Made by a program: the position numbers and the translations under genes
NCBI GenBank assembly: GCA_004296775.1
Contig: RHGE01000023.1
Location: 20,684-84,683 of the forward strand
DNA: 64,000 bases
Direction of reading: 5' to 3'
Source: Marinilabiliaceae bacterium JC017
GTDB taxonomy: Bacteria; Bacteroidota; Bacteroidia; Bacteroidales; Marinilabiliaceae
Shown here: piece by piece, positions 51,551 to 61,500 of the stretch
Position numbering within the stretch: the first letter of the stretch is position 1
Layout: each line of letters opens with the position of its first letter
The notes under the pieces: model-generated
Database searches by the model: none
Seen by the model: the letters and a program-made list of their open reading frames with translations, nothing else
What the model was told of the DNA's origin: nothing

Positions 51551-52330
51551 ATGGCGAAGATCGTTGCTCTTGCAAACCAAAAGGGTGGTGTTGGAAAAAC
51601 AACCACTGCAATTAATCTGGCAGCTAGTTTGGCTGTTCTGGAAAATAAAGTGCTGGTTGTGGATGCAGATCCTCAGGCCAATGCCACGTCAGGCCTAGGG
51701 TTTGACCTTAAGAAAATTGAAAATAGTATTTATGAATGTATCGTTGATAATATCGATCCCAAATCAGCGGTTCTGAATACAGAAATTGAGGGCTTAGATG
51801 TTTTGCCATCACATATTGACTTGGTTGGAGCAGAAATTGAAATGCTTAATTTGCCTAATAGGGAGAAGGTTTTAGGCAGTGTGCTTGATAAGGTGAAAGA
51901 TGATTATGATTTTGTGCTTATTGACTGTTCGCCATCTCTTGGATTAATAACGGTAAATGCCTTGACCGCTGCAGACTCGGTAATTATTCCCGTACAATGT
52001 GAATATTTTGCCTTGGAAGGATTGGGTAAATTACTCAATACCATTAAAATTATACAGAGTCGTCTTAATCCTGAGTTGGAAATTGAAGGCTTTTTGCTTA
52101 CCATGTATGATTCACGCTTGAATTTATCTAATCAGGTGGTAGAAGAGGTGCAACGTCATTTTCAGGATATGGTATTTAAAACGCTCATATCAAGGAATAT
52201 TCGATTAAGTGAGGCCCCTAGTTATGGAAAAGCGGTCGTTATGTATGATGCCACCTCTAAAGGGTCAGTTAACTATCTGAACCTGGCAAAAGAAGTTATG
52301 AAGAAGAATAACATAGAAGTAAAAAATTAA
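51551..52330 (+). CDS. parA: Chromosome-partitioning ATPase ParA (Soj)
   Basis: 259-residue Walker-type ATPase that moves ParB-bound origins. Deviant Walker A KGGVGKTTTAINLA at residues 11-24, VDADPQANATSGLG, Walker B VLIDCSPSLGLITVNAL, and LLTMYDSRLNLSNQVVEEV. The small size without an N-terminal DNA-binding extension marks the chromosomal rather than plasmid type. parB follows after 29 bases. The longer upstream frame to 51488 is rejected on promoter position. Confidence 0.97.
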   Translation: MAKIVALANQKGGVGKTTTAINLAASLAVLENKVLVVDADPQANATSGLGFDLKKIENSIYECIVDNIDPKSAVLNTEIEGLDVLPSHIDLVGAEIEMLNLPNREKVLGSVLDKVKDDYDFVLIDCSPSLGLITVNALTAADSVIIPVQCEYFALEGLGKLLNTIKIIQSRLNPELEIEGFLLTMYDSRLNLSNQVVEEVQRHFQDMVFKTLISRNIRLSEAPSYGKAVVMYDATSKGSVNYLNLAKEVMKKNNIEVKN

Positions 52331-52359
52331 ATATATCATTTCTCATTTGAAACTGTAAA

Positions 52360-53232
52360 ATGGCGAGAAAGAATGCATTAGGACGTGGTTTGGGAGCATT
52401 GATTGAATGTGCGGATGAAGTAGTGAAACCATCGGCCTCAATAAACGAAATTGAGATCTCAAAAATAGATGGGAATCCCTGGCAGCCACGGACTCATTTC
52501 GATGAAGAACGCCTGACTGAGTTGGCTACCTCCATTAAAGAGATTGGAATTATTCAACCTTTGACACTTCGTAAGTTTGATGAGGAGCGCTATCAGTTAA
52601 TTGCAGGAGAGAGAAGATTTAGGGCGGCCAAATTGGCGGGTCTGGAAAAAATACCGGCTTATGTCCGAACGGCTGAAGATGAAACAATGCTGGAGATGGC
52701 ATTGGTGGAGAATATTCAGCGGGAAGACCTTGATCCCATTGAGATAGCAATTAGTTATCAGCGGTTAGTTGAGGAGTGTAGTCTGACACAGGAAAACCTG
52801 TCAGAGAGGGTTGGTAAAAAACGATCGACTATTTCCAACTATTTACGTTTGTTAAAACTGCCGGCAGAAATTCAATTGGGCCTACGGGAAAAGCAAATCA
52901 GCATGGGGCATGCCAGGGCACTGATTAATGTGGAAGAGGCCACCACCCAGTTGATGATATATCAACAAATCATCAAGTATGACTTCTCTGTTCGTAAGGT
53001 GGAAGAAATTGTCAGAGAACTCAATACGGATAAAACTGATCAAAAGAATAAAAAAGGGAAAAACACTTTGTCTGAAGAATATCTGGACCTGAAAAAGCAT
53101 TTATCTACCTTTTTCAAGACTAATATTCAGTTTTCACGAAACGAAAAAGGAAAAGGAAAAATAGTGATTCCTTTTAAATCCGATGATGACCTGGAGAAGA
53201 TCATCAGTATTCTGGATAGGAAAAATTCTTAA
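52360..53232 (+). CDS. parB: Chromosome-partitioning protein ParB
   Basis: 290 residues; binds parS and CTP to form the sliding clamp at the origin region. It opens RKNALGRGLGALIE. The ParB/Srx CTP-binding fold follows, with PWQPRTHFDEERLTELATSIKEIGIIQPL and the GERRFRAAK motif. A helix-turn-helix (SLTQENLSERVGKKRSTISNYLRLLKLP) and a C-terminal dimer domain (about 240-290) complete it. No parS palindrome was noticed in the window, but I could not scan exhaustively. Confidence 0.97.
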   Translation: MARKNALGRGLGALIECADEVVKPSASINEIEISKIDGNPWQPRTHFDEERLTELATSIKEIGIIQPLTLRKFDEERYQLIAGERRFRAAKLAGLEKIPAYVRTAEDETMLEMALVENIQREDLDPIEIAISYQRLVEECSLTQENLSERVGKKRSTISNYLRLLKLPAEIQLGLREKQISMGHARALINVEEATTQLMIYQQIIKYDFSVRKVEEIVRELNTDKTDQKNKKGKNTLSEEYLDLKKHLSTFFKTNIQFSRNEKGKGKIVIPFKSDDDLEKIISILDRKNS

Positions 53233-53256
53233 TTGACAGATTGAAATTTTAGTACG

Positions 53257-53907
53257 TTGAGGCGAAAGAGCAATAGCATTTTTTTGTTTGTGTTGGTAAC
53301 TGTTTGCGGTTTAGTATTGGCTCAAAATGCTTCAGCCCAGCAGGACACAATTTATTTAAACGGAAATTCCGATACTTACCAGGAGGTGAGTTATAAAGCG
53401 GAAAAAATTCATTCACCCCATAAGGCTACCTTTTATTCGGCCATCTTACCCGGTCTTGGCCAGGCATACAACAAGAAGTACTGGAAAATTCCGATTCTTT
53501 ATGCAGGTATTGGCGCTTTGGGATATGCTATTCATTTTAATACCAAGTATTATACAGATTACAAAGCGGCGTATCGGGATTTTGTTATACAGGATCCTAA
53601 TAACACAAGCTATATGCAGTTTGTGCCTGATAGGTATAAGGACAGTGTTTTAAAAGATCCTGCTTTTGATAATTGGTTTAAAGGTGCTTTGAAAAACAAA
53701 AAAGACTACTATAAAAGATACAGGGATTTAAGTTACATTGGTATGGTGGCCGTGTATGTACTTAACCTGATTGATGCCAGTGTGGATGCACATTTTTATA
53801 ACTACGATATAAGTGATGATTTGTCTTTGCGTGTAGAACCGGTGATGATGGATACCTATGCTTTACCTAATTCGGGCATGGGACTTCAGCTTAGACTGAA
53901 ATTTTAG
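53257..53907 (+). CDS. DUF5683-like exported membrane protein, TTG start
   Basis: 216 residues. The signal peptide (RRKSNSIFLFVLVTVCGLVLAQNASAQ) begins right at a TTG. An in-frame stop 15 bases upstream and no ATG until deep inside make TTG the only sensible start. SAILPGLGQAYNKKYWKIPILYAGIGALGYAI is the DUF5683 signature region with a hydrophobic pair, and YIGMVAVYVLNLIDASVDAHF a later membrane segment. It lies between parB and a lytic transglycosylase with short gaps (24 and 8 bases), likely one operon. Function unknown. Confidence 0.82.
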   Translation: MRRKSNSIFLFVLVTVCGLVLAQNASAQQDTIYLNGNSDTYQEVSYKAEKIHSPHKATFYSAILPGLGQAYNKKYWKIPILYAGIGALGYAIHFNTKYYTDYKAAYRDFVIQDPNNTSYMQFVPDRYKDSVLKDPAFDNWFKGALKNKKDYYKRYRDLSYIGMVAVYVLNLIDASVDAHFYNYDISDDLSLRVEPVMMDTYALPNSGMGLQLRLKF

Positions 53908-53915
53908 AAGGGATA

Positions 53916-55466
53916 ATGATTATGGGAAAGAAGATTTTATCAAGCTTAATTGTTTTAATTTCACTGAATGCTACGGCATTTGACGGGAAGACGGATACCA
54001 TTGTTGATCCGATTTCGCCACTTTTAAATGAAAATCTGGATAGTTTGGTTAACCTGTGGTATGTCAATACCTCGGCGACCGATCTGGTTCTGGATAGTGT
54101 GCCGGAGATGGTGGATGGTAAACAGTTAAAAACTCCGGATTCAGTGTATATCCAACGTTTAGCAGATCTGGATTCGCCTATTCCATTTGTTTTTAATAGT
54201 AAAGTGAAATCCTATATCGAACTTTACACACTAAAGAGACGGGAGCAAGTTCAGGTGATGTTGGGGTTGTCGGAATATTATTTTCCAATGTTTGAGAAGG
54301 CCCTGGATGCTTATAATTTGCCGCTTGAACTAAAATATCTGCCCATTATCGAGTCTGCTTTAAACCCACGGGCTCGTAGCCGGGTTGGTGCTTCCGGGTT
54401 ATGGCAGTTTATGTATTATACAGGGAAACAATATGGATTGAATATTAACTCCTACATAGATGAACGTCGTGATCCGGCCAAATCAACACAGGCAGCAGTG
54501 ATGTTTTTGCAGGATATGTACAAGATTTACAAGGATTGGTTCCTGGTAATTGCAGCATATAACTGTGGCCCTGGGAATGTGAATAAAGCGATTCGTCGCT
54601 CTGGCGGGAAACGGAATTTTTGGGATATCTATTATTATCTCCCCAGGGAAACGAGGGGATATGTACCGGCCTTTATCGCTGCGGCTTATACTATGAATTA
54701 TGCTCAGGAACATTATTTATATGCAAAACCGGCTGAGTTGCCTTTTGTGACAGATACAGTAATGGTCACAAAGCCCTTGCATTTGGAGCAAATCGCTTCA
54801 TTGCTGGATGTGAAGGTTGGCTACATAAGGGATCTGAATCCGCAATACCGAAAAGACGTGGTGCCGGCTGGGAAGAAAGCTTACCCGGTTCGTTTAGGAT
54901 TCGACTATGCCACTACTTTTGCAGGAATGGAGGATTCAATTTATGCTTATAGACGTAAGCACTATTTTCAATCTGATAAGTTAGTGGTTAATCCATCCAA
55001 ATCACATCATTCTGCTGTTGCTCCAACAGGTAAAGGAAAAGTGTATTACACTGTGAAGTCCGGTGATGCTGTAGGTTTAATAGCCGACTGGTACGATGTA
55101 TATTCTTCTGACTTGAGGTATTGGAATAATATTCGTCGTAATATGATTCGGGTTGGTCAGAAACTGGTGATTTATGTGCCGAAGAATAAAGTGAGTCATT
55201 ATAAGAGAATCAATTCCATGTCATTTGCGCAAAAACAGGCATTAAGTGGAAAAACGGTATCCACAATGACTGCTTCAACCACCAAAAAGTCAGTACCTGA
55301 TGATCCGAATTACGTCTATTACACGGTTCGAAAAGGAGATAATCTTTGGTCCATTGCAAAAAAATACAGTGGTGTTTCCAATAGTGATATTATTCGTTTA
55401 AATAATCTTAATGATGGCCGTCGGATATCTCCGGGGCAACGGTTAAAAATTAAGCCTAAATCCTGA
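53916..55466 (+). CDS. LysM-containing lytic murein transglycosylase (MltD-like)
   Basis: Cleaves peptidoglycan glycosidic bonds. 516 residues with a signal peptide (ILSSLIVLISLNATAF). The SLT catalytic domain is at about 125-275: LKYLPIIESALNPRARSRVGASGLWQFM carries the catalytic Glu and the SxxGASGLWQ block, and AAYNCGPGNVNKAI the later motif. Two LysM peptidoglycan-binding modules follow (about 375-425, VYYTVKSGDAVGLIADWY; and about 465-514, VYYTVRKGDNLWSIAKKY). An alternative ATG lies two codons in. It fits the adjacent envelope genes. Confidence 0.92.
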   Translation: MIMGKKILSSLIVLISLNATAFDGKTDTIVDPISPLLNENLDSLVNLWYVNTSATDLVLDSVPEMVDGKQLKTPDSVYIQRLADLDSPIPFVFNSKVKSYIELYTLKRREQVQVMLGLSEYYFPMFEKALDAYNLPLELKYLPIIESALNPRARSRVGASGLWQFMYYTGKQYGLNINSYIDERRDPAKSTQAAVMFLQDMYKIYKDWFLVIAAYNCGPGNVNKAIRRSGGKRNFWDIYYYLPRETRGYVPAFIAAAYTMNYAQEHYLYAKPAELPFVTDTVMVTKPLHLEQIASLLDVKVGYIRDLNPQYRKDVVPAGKKAYPVRLGFDYATTFAGMEDSIYAYRRKHYFQSDKLVVNPSKSHHSAVAPTGKGKVYYTVKSGDAVGLIADWYDVYSSDLRYWNNIRRNMIRVGQKLVIYVPKNKVSHYKRINSMSFAQKQALSGKTVSTMTASTTKKSVPDDPNYVYYTVRKGDNLWSIAKKYSGVSNSDIIRLNNLNDGRRISPGQRLKIKPKS

Positions 55467-55547
55467 AAGGGATAATTAATAATTTAACTATCTTTTGGTA
55501 GTCTTAATGCTCATTCGGTAAGGATGGGCTTTTATTGTAAATAGCCT

Positions 55548-56978
55548 ATGGGGCGTCCCGCTAAAATACTTCTTTATTATTGGGTAACACTCATCTCATT
55601 TTTGTGCTTATATCAATTGGTTTCTGTATGGGACAAAAAGGAACCGTTGTCAGTGGTTGTGGATCAATATCAAGATTCGATTTTAAGTGACTCACTCTTA
55701 GACGAAGAATTGACTCCTGTTGATAGTATCATTGAAAAAGAGATTAAAGAGCATGAAATTGATTCTGATTCTACGTTGTATAGTGAAAAAGATCTTTTCT
55801 ACTATCCTGTATTCAAGCGACAGATAGAGGCTTTTATTTCGAGGGCCGATAAATCTGTCGAAAAAAATAAAGTGATTCGTATTGTTCATATGGGTGATTC
55901 GCAAATCGAAGGAGACCGGATTACACAATACATTCGTGAAGCATTTCAGCAACGGTTTGGAGGAAGGGGACCTGGATTGATAACGGTTTATGATCCGCAA
56001 AAACTGAATCCCTCCATTTGGCTGGATCAATATGGGGAATGGCAAATTCATCGGGTGTATGATAAGTCACATAAGTTGCATGGTGGGGCATATGGAATTA
56101 TGGGGATTACTGCGGCCTTTAATCCTGAAGTGAGCAGTGGTTTTAGAATTAAACCATCGCCCTGGGCTGAGCCGTTGGCAAAACGATATTATAAAGTCCG
56201 ATTGTTTCTTGGTCCCCTGGCAAAGGAGATGACGATTGACGGTTATCTGGGTGAATCAAAAATTATTCAGGATACGTTGCCATCCGAAAAGGGATTGACG
56301 GAGATTAATTGGGAATTTTCGGAGGAGGTACCACGTCTCAAATTGTTATTTCATGCTGAAAAATCACCCTTGTTTCTTGGCTGTGCACTTGACAGTACCG
56401 CCGGTGTGGCTGTTGATAACCTGGCACTACGCGGGCAATCTACGCCGCACTTGGAACGAACCAATAAGGATTTATTTAAAACCATGGCGAAGCACCTGAA
56501 TATCGGATTGGTAATTTTTCAGTTTGGAACTAACATGGTGCCAACGCGCGCTCGTAATTTTGTTTTTTATCAGCGGCAGTTGGAGAAGCAATTCTCCCTG
56601 TTAAAAGAATTAGTACCTGATTGTCCCGTTATTGTAGTCGGGACCGGTGATGCGGCTTATTTAAATGATGGAGAAGAGACCGCTTATGATCACATTCCTT
56701 TAATTAATAAGGCTCAAAAAAGGGCGGCGCTAAAATATGGTTTTGCCTATTTTGATTTATACAATGCCATGGGTGGTAAAGGATCAATCATTAATTGGGT
56801 GCATCATAATCCGGCCTGGGCCATTTCAGACTATATTCATTACACGCGTAAAGGCGGGGAAGAAGTGGCTGGTTATTTAATGAGCGGGCTTAAAGAGAAT
56901 TTCCAAACAATGCTCCCTGTTCAGGATAGTAGTAAACAACAATTATTAACAGATAGTCTCTATTGGAAAAGATATTAG
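55548..56978 (+). CDS. SGNH-hydrolase-type envelope protein, partner of the MBOAT gene
   Basis: 476 residues with one N-terminal membrane helix (ILLYYWVTLISFLCLYQLV) and a periplasmic SGNH/GDSL domain. Block I is VHMGDSQIEGDRIT (Ser nucleophile), the block III-like region is FQFGTNMV (Gly/Asn), and the Asp-His pair is SDYIHYTRKG. The acidic linker (about 40-95) separates anchor and domain. SGNH proteins beside MBOAT acyltransferases typically add or remove acetyl groups on peptidoglycan or exopolysaccharide. Its last 16 bases overlap the MBOAT start, so coupled expression is likely. Confidence 0.85.
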   Translation: MGRPAKILLYYWVTLISFLCLYQLVSVWDKKEPLSVVVDQYQDSILSDSLLDEELTPVDSIIEKEIKEHEIDSDSTLYSEKDLFYYPVFKRQIEAFISRADKSVEKNKVIRIVHMGDSQIEGDRITQYIREAFQQRFGGRGPGLITVYDPQKLNPSIWLDQYGEWQIHRVYDKSHKLHGGAYGIMGITAAFNPEVSSGFRIKPSPWAEPLAKRYYKVRLFLGPLAKEMTIDGYLGESKIIQDTLPSEKGLTEINWEFSEEVPRLKLLFHAEKSPLFLGCALDSTAGVAVDNLALRGQSTPHLERTNKDLFKTMAKHLNIGLVIFQFGTNMVPTRARNFVFYQRQLEKQFSLLKELVPDCPVIVVGTGDAAYLNDGEETAYDHIPLINKAQKRAALKYGFAYFDLYNAMGGKGSIINWVHHNPAWAISDYIHYTRKGGEEVAGYLMSGLKENFQTMLPVQDSSKQQLLTDSLYWKRY

Positions 56979-58465
56979 AAATATTGAAGCAACAAGGTGA
57001 GGCTCTGTTTTTATTTACAAACATTGGCTTCTGGCTTTTTTTTGGGGTGGTATTAACCGGGCATGCCCTGTTTTATAAAAAGCGTGTTTTAAGAAGTTCC
57101 TTTTTATTACTGGTGAGTCTTTATTTTTATTACCGAACCGGCGGTTACTTTTTTTCGTTGCTAATCTTTTCTACCATTACGGATTACTTCATTGGGATAG
57201 GGATGGGAAAGGCGCAGAAAGAAGCTATTCGTCGGGGATTGTTGGTGCTTAGTTTATTTTTGAACCTAAGCCTTCTTTGTTATTTTAAATACACTTACTT
57301 TTTTGCCGAGGTATACAATTCGATATTTGATTCTACGATTGCCCCGGTTGATTACCTCGCAGTATTCAGCAACAATGTTTTTGGTACCGAGTTTAGTATT
57401 TCCGATATAATTTTACCTGTTGGTATTTCGTTTTTTACCTTTCAAACAATCAGCTATTCAATTGATGTTTATCGGCGTGAGGTGAAGCCGGTAAAAAGTA
57501 TTGTTGATTTTGGCTTTTACGTCTCCTTTTTCCCTCAGTTAATTGCCGGACCAATTGTGCGGGCGAGGGATTTTATTCCACAGCTTTATCAGTCATTTCA
57601 AGTATCAAGCCGGCAGATGTGGGGCTCCGTTTGGTTAATCCTGGCCGGGTTGTTAAAGAAAATGGTCATTTCCGATTATTTGTCCGTTAACCTGGTAGAT
57701 CGCGTTTTTGAAACACCGGAAGTTTATTCCGGTTTTGAAATACTTACCGGCATTTATGGATATGCTTTGCAGATTTATTGTGATTTTTCAGGCTATACAG
57801 ATATAGCTATCGGTGTGGCAATGTTACTTGGGTTTAGATTGCCTGTTAATTTTAATCACCCGTATAAAGCCAGGAGTCTGACTGATTTTTGGCGAAGGTG
57901 GCACATATCATTGTCTGCCTGGTTGAAAGATTATCTCTACATTCCCCTTGGTGGTAGTCGGAAAGGAAAAATCAGGCGGGGAATGAATCTCCTGATCACA
58001 ATGTTTCTGGGCGGCTTGTGGCATGGTGCCAATTGGCGTTTCATTCTGTGGGGGCTTCTTCATGGATTCGGCCTTATTGTTGATAAGTTTTTTAATAAGT
58101 TACAATTTAAAAGTAACTGGCTGAGTCGTGCGGCCGGATGGTTTTTTACCTTTCACTTTGTTGTATTTGCCTGGTTAATTTTTCGGTCTAATTCATTGGA
58201 TACTGTTCATATTTTATTGTATCGCCTGGTGAATACATTTCAGCCTGGAATGGTTATGAACATTGTCATGGGAGAATTAGGGGTGTACCTCATTTTACTC
58301 GTAGGATTTCTTATTCATTTTATTCCGGATTCAATAAAAGCGGAATGGAAAAATAAATTTATTGCTTTACCTGTGGTGCTTAGGATTGTTGTTACGGTGA
58401 GTGTTTTACTGATTATAACTCAGCTAAGAGTAGAGCTACAGCCGTTTATCTATTTTAAATTCTAG
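56963..58465 (+). CDS. MBOAT family membrane O-acyltransferase (AlgI/PatA-like), TTG start
   Basis: 500 residues, about ten membrane helices. Family core: FFTFQTISYSIDVYRREVKPV, FPQLIAGPIVRARDFIPQL, FDFSGYTDIAIGVAMLLGFRLPVNFNHPY-type block, WRRWHISLSAWLKDYLYIPLGGSR, and GLWHGANWRFILWGLLHG with the catalytic His. Acetyl or acyl groups would be moved across the membrane to a glycan by the SGNH partner. It begins at TTG inside the previous gene; no ATG occurs before the second helix. The target polymer cannot be read from the sequence. Confidence 0.9.
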   Translation: MEKILEILKQQGEALFLFTNIGFWLFFGVVLTGHALFYKKRVLRSSFLLLVSLYFYYRTGGYFFSLLIFSTITDYFIGIGMGKAQKEAIRRGLLVLSLFLNLSLLCYFKYTYFFAEVYNSIFDSTIAPVDYLAVFSNNVFGTEFSISDIILPVGISFFTFQTISYSIDVYRREVKPVKSIVDFGFYVSFFPQLIAGPIVRARDFIPQLYQSFQVSSRQMWGSVWLILAGLLKKMVISDYLSVNLVDRVFETPEVYSGFEILTGIYGYALQIYCDFSGYTDIAIGVAMLLGFRLPVNFNHPYKARSLTDFWRRWHISLSAWLKDYLYIPLGGSRKGKIRRGMNLLITMFLGGLWHGANWRFILWGLLHGFGLIVDKFFNKLQFKSNWLSRAAGWFFTFHFVVFAWLIFRSNSLDTVHILLYRLVNTFQPGMVMNIVMGELGVYLILLVGFLIHFIPDSIKAEWKNKFIALPVVLRIVVTVSVLLIITQLRVELQPFIYFKF

Positions 58466-58551
58466 AATAGTAATTCATTTGCTTATAAATTGATACCTAT
58501 CGTTGGAATGTCTGACCTTATTAAGTATTTTTATTCAGTAAACAGAAGGGG

Positions 58552-61500
58552 ATGAAATATCAACATTTACTTTTATTGCCTTTGCTGGTACTATGCATAA
58601 GCTTAAAGGCGCAGTATTATCATTTTAGTCAGTATTCACTGGAAGAGGGATTGTCTCAATCTGAAGTTCTTGCCATTGAGGAAGATCAATATGGTTACTT
58701 GTGGATTGGTACCAATGGAGGGGGCTTGTGTCGTTTCAATGGGCGGTCATTTGATGTTTTCACTCGAAATGATGGCTTGATCGATAACATTGTTATTGAC
58801 CTGTATCAAGACAATAATTATAACATGTGGATTGGGAGCCCACGGGGGATTTCAAAATACGACGGGACTTCTTACAAGCAAATTCTCAAAACGGACACGG
58901 CAGCTTTTCGAGATGAAATAGTGTTTTGTGAAGGAAGCAATGAGGTTATCTGGGCCTTGGCACGGCTTTCTACACGAGGTAGGGTGCTTTATCGCATTGA
59001 AAGGGATAGTGTGGTGAATGCCATTGATTATTTTCCTGAATTAAGTGCCGAAGATCACATTTATTACATAACTCCCATTCATCATAAACAGGTTTTAATC
59101 ACTACAAATAAGGGAATCTTCCTGTTAAAGGATGATAAGTTGGTGAAAACCGATATTTGGTACCAGGGGGATGACGGATATAATATTCAACTACCACTTT
59201 TTTCTGATCGTACTAAAAATTTATGGCTATTACTTTATGGCCGGGAATTGCCACGTAAATTGGTTAAATACAATTTGACAAATAAAACCTATCAGGAAGT
59301 TCAGTTGCCTAAAGATATTGATGTTGGCCGAATACTTGAAGCATATGAAGATCGTGAAGGGGGCATATGGTTATCGGTGGCTGATAAAGGAGTATTATTC
59401 TTGAGTGATGGGGAGTGGCGGATTTTTAATAAAACAAACGGATTACCCATTAACTATATACGTGAAGTACATGAGGATGCGGAAGGTAATTTTTGGTTAG
59501 GCAGTCTTGGTGCCGGTCTCTTTCGGTATAGTGGTGATTTGTTTGTATCCTTCGACAAACAGGCTGGTCTAACCGATGATTTAATCCGGTCTATCTATCA
59601 GGATTCTGATGGTAATTATTATTTCGCTGATGCAGACGGCGGATTAAATATTTTTAATGGTGAGAAAATTACTCCAATTCCACATGATAAAATGGCGGGG
59701 GTGGGACCTGTTCGTGAGTTTTATGAGACACAACCAGGACGGTTATTAACAGCCACGTTAAATGGCTTATTTGAATATGACGGAAAGCGGTTTCATAATG
59801 TCACGGGGAAGTACGGAATAAAGCAACAGCTTGCGTTTTCCGATATCGCCATGGAAAAAGATACTTTTTATTTCGGTAGTTATGCCGCCGGATTGTTTGT
59901 AAGTGCTAAAGGGAAAGCTGAAAGCTTCAATACGCATAATTCCGATATTACCTCCAATGTAATTAATAACGTGTTTATTGATTCAAAAGCACGCATTTGG
60001 CTCTCGACCGACAATGGCATTTCCTTATATGAAAATGGAAAATTTGTTAATTACACCGAGAAGAATGGCTTAAATGCGTCATGGATATTGCAAGCCGCTG
60101 AAGATAAAGTCGGGAATATTTGGTTTGCCACTTTTACCGGTGGCTTATTGCGTTTTGATGGTAATACCTTTAAGGTTTTTGATACCGACGTCGGCGTGAC
60201 ATCTGATAACATCTATTCCGTTATTGCCGATCAGGAAGGTGATATCTGGGCCGGTACCCAAAATGGGGTGGACAAGCTTACCATTGAGACCAATGGAGAG
60301 GTGACGTCCATTGTTAATTACGATAGGTATGATGGTTTTGTGGGTATTGAAAACAACAGTGCCTGTAATTTCATGGATCAAAACGGAAAGCTATGGTTCG
60401 GAACGATTAAGGGAGTGATGTGTTACAATCCGGCAGAAAAGCGCACTAATTTTCTGCCGCCCCCTGTTTATATCAGGAATATAGAGATTGGATTTAAAGA
60501 TCCGGACTGGGCAAAGGAGCCTTTCGTTCAGTATTATGACTCTCTTTCTTCATGGTTTGGACTACCCGGAGAGTTAAGGTTGCCGCATAATAAAAACCAT
60601 GTGAGTTTTCAGTTTGACGGGCTCTGTTATTCGGTGCCCGAGAAGGTGAAATACCGGTGGAAGCTGGAACCAATTGAACAGGACTGGTTACCGGCTAATT
60701 CCTATAATAAGGCCGTTTATGCTTCGTTGCCACCAGGAAAATATACCTTCCGAGTTATCGCAAGAAATAATAGTGGCATCTGGAATGAAGAAGGGGCCTC
60801 TTATGCTTTTGAGATTGTACCAACCTGGTGGCAATCCGGTTGGATGAAAAGTATTATCCCCTTGTTGTTCCTCGGTAGCCTTTTCTTTTTGATTCGGGCC
60901 TGGCGTTCACGAACCCGGCGTTTTAATTATGAATTGGAAACCGTGGTGGCGGCAAAAACGGTAGAGATCAGGAAGCAGAAATCAGAGATAGAGCAGAAAA
61001 ATAGTATGTTGGAGAGCCAGAAAACGCAGATTGAGAAGCAGGCTCACTCCATTACATCGGCCCTTAACGACTTGGAAAAGCTTACCACCATCGGTAAACT
61101 TGTTACTGCCAATTTGTCAACAGAGCGTATTTTTAACTTGCTTTACCAGCATGTGTCTGAGGTTATGGATACCAACCTTTTTGCCATTGGTATTTTCAAT
61201 GAAGAGAAAAGTACCCTGGAGTTTCAAAATATTATTCTGAATGAAGAGCGGATGCCATTCACAACGTTTCCATTGGATGATAAGGAACGGTTGTCCATCT
61301 TTTGCTTTAGAAATGATCAGGAGGTGTTCATTAATGATTTTGAAAATGAATACACCAAATATGTAAGAGAGATGCGGCCGGTGCCGGGTGATATTAATTC
61401 CCGGTCATTAATATATGTGACCTTGAAAGTGGGCGATAAACCTTTTGGTGTATTGAGTGTTCAAAGTGCTGAAAAAGGAGCCTACAGTGAGTATCATCTT

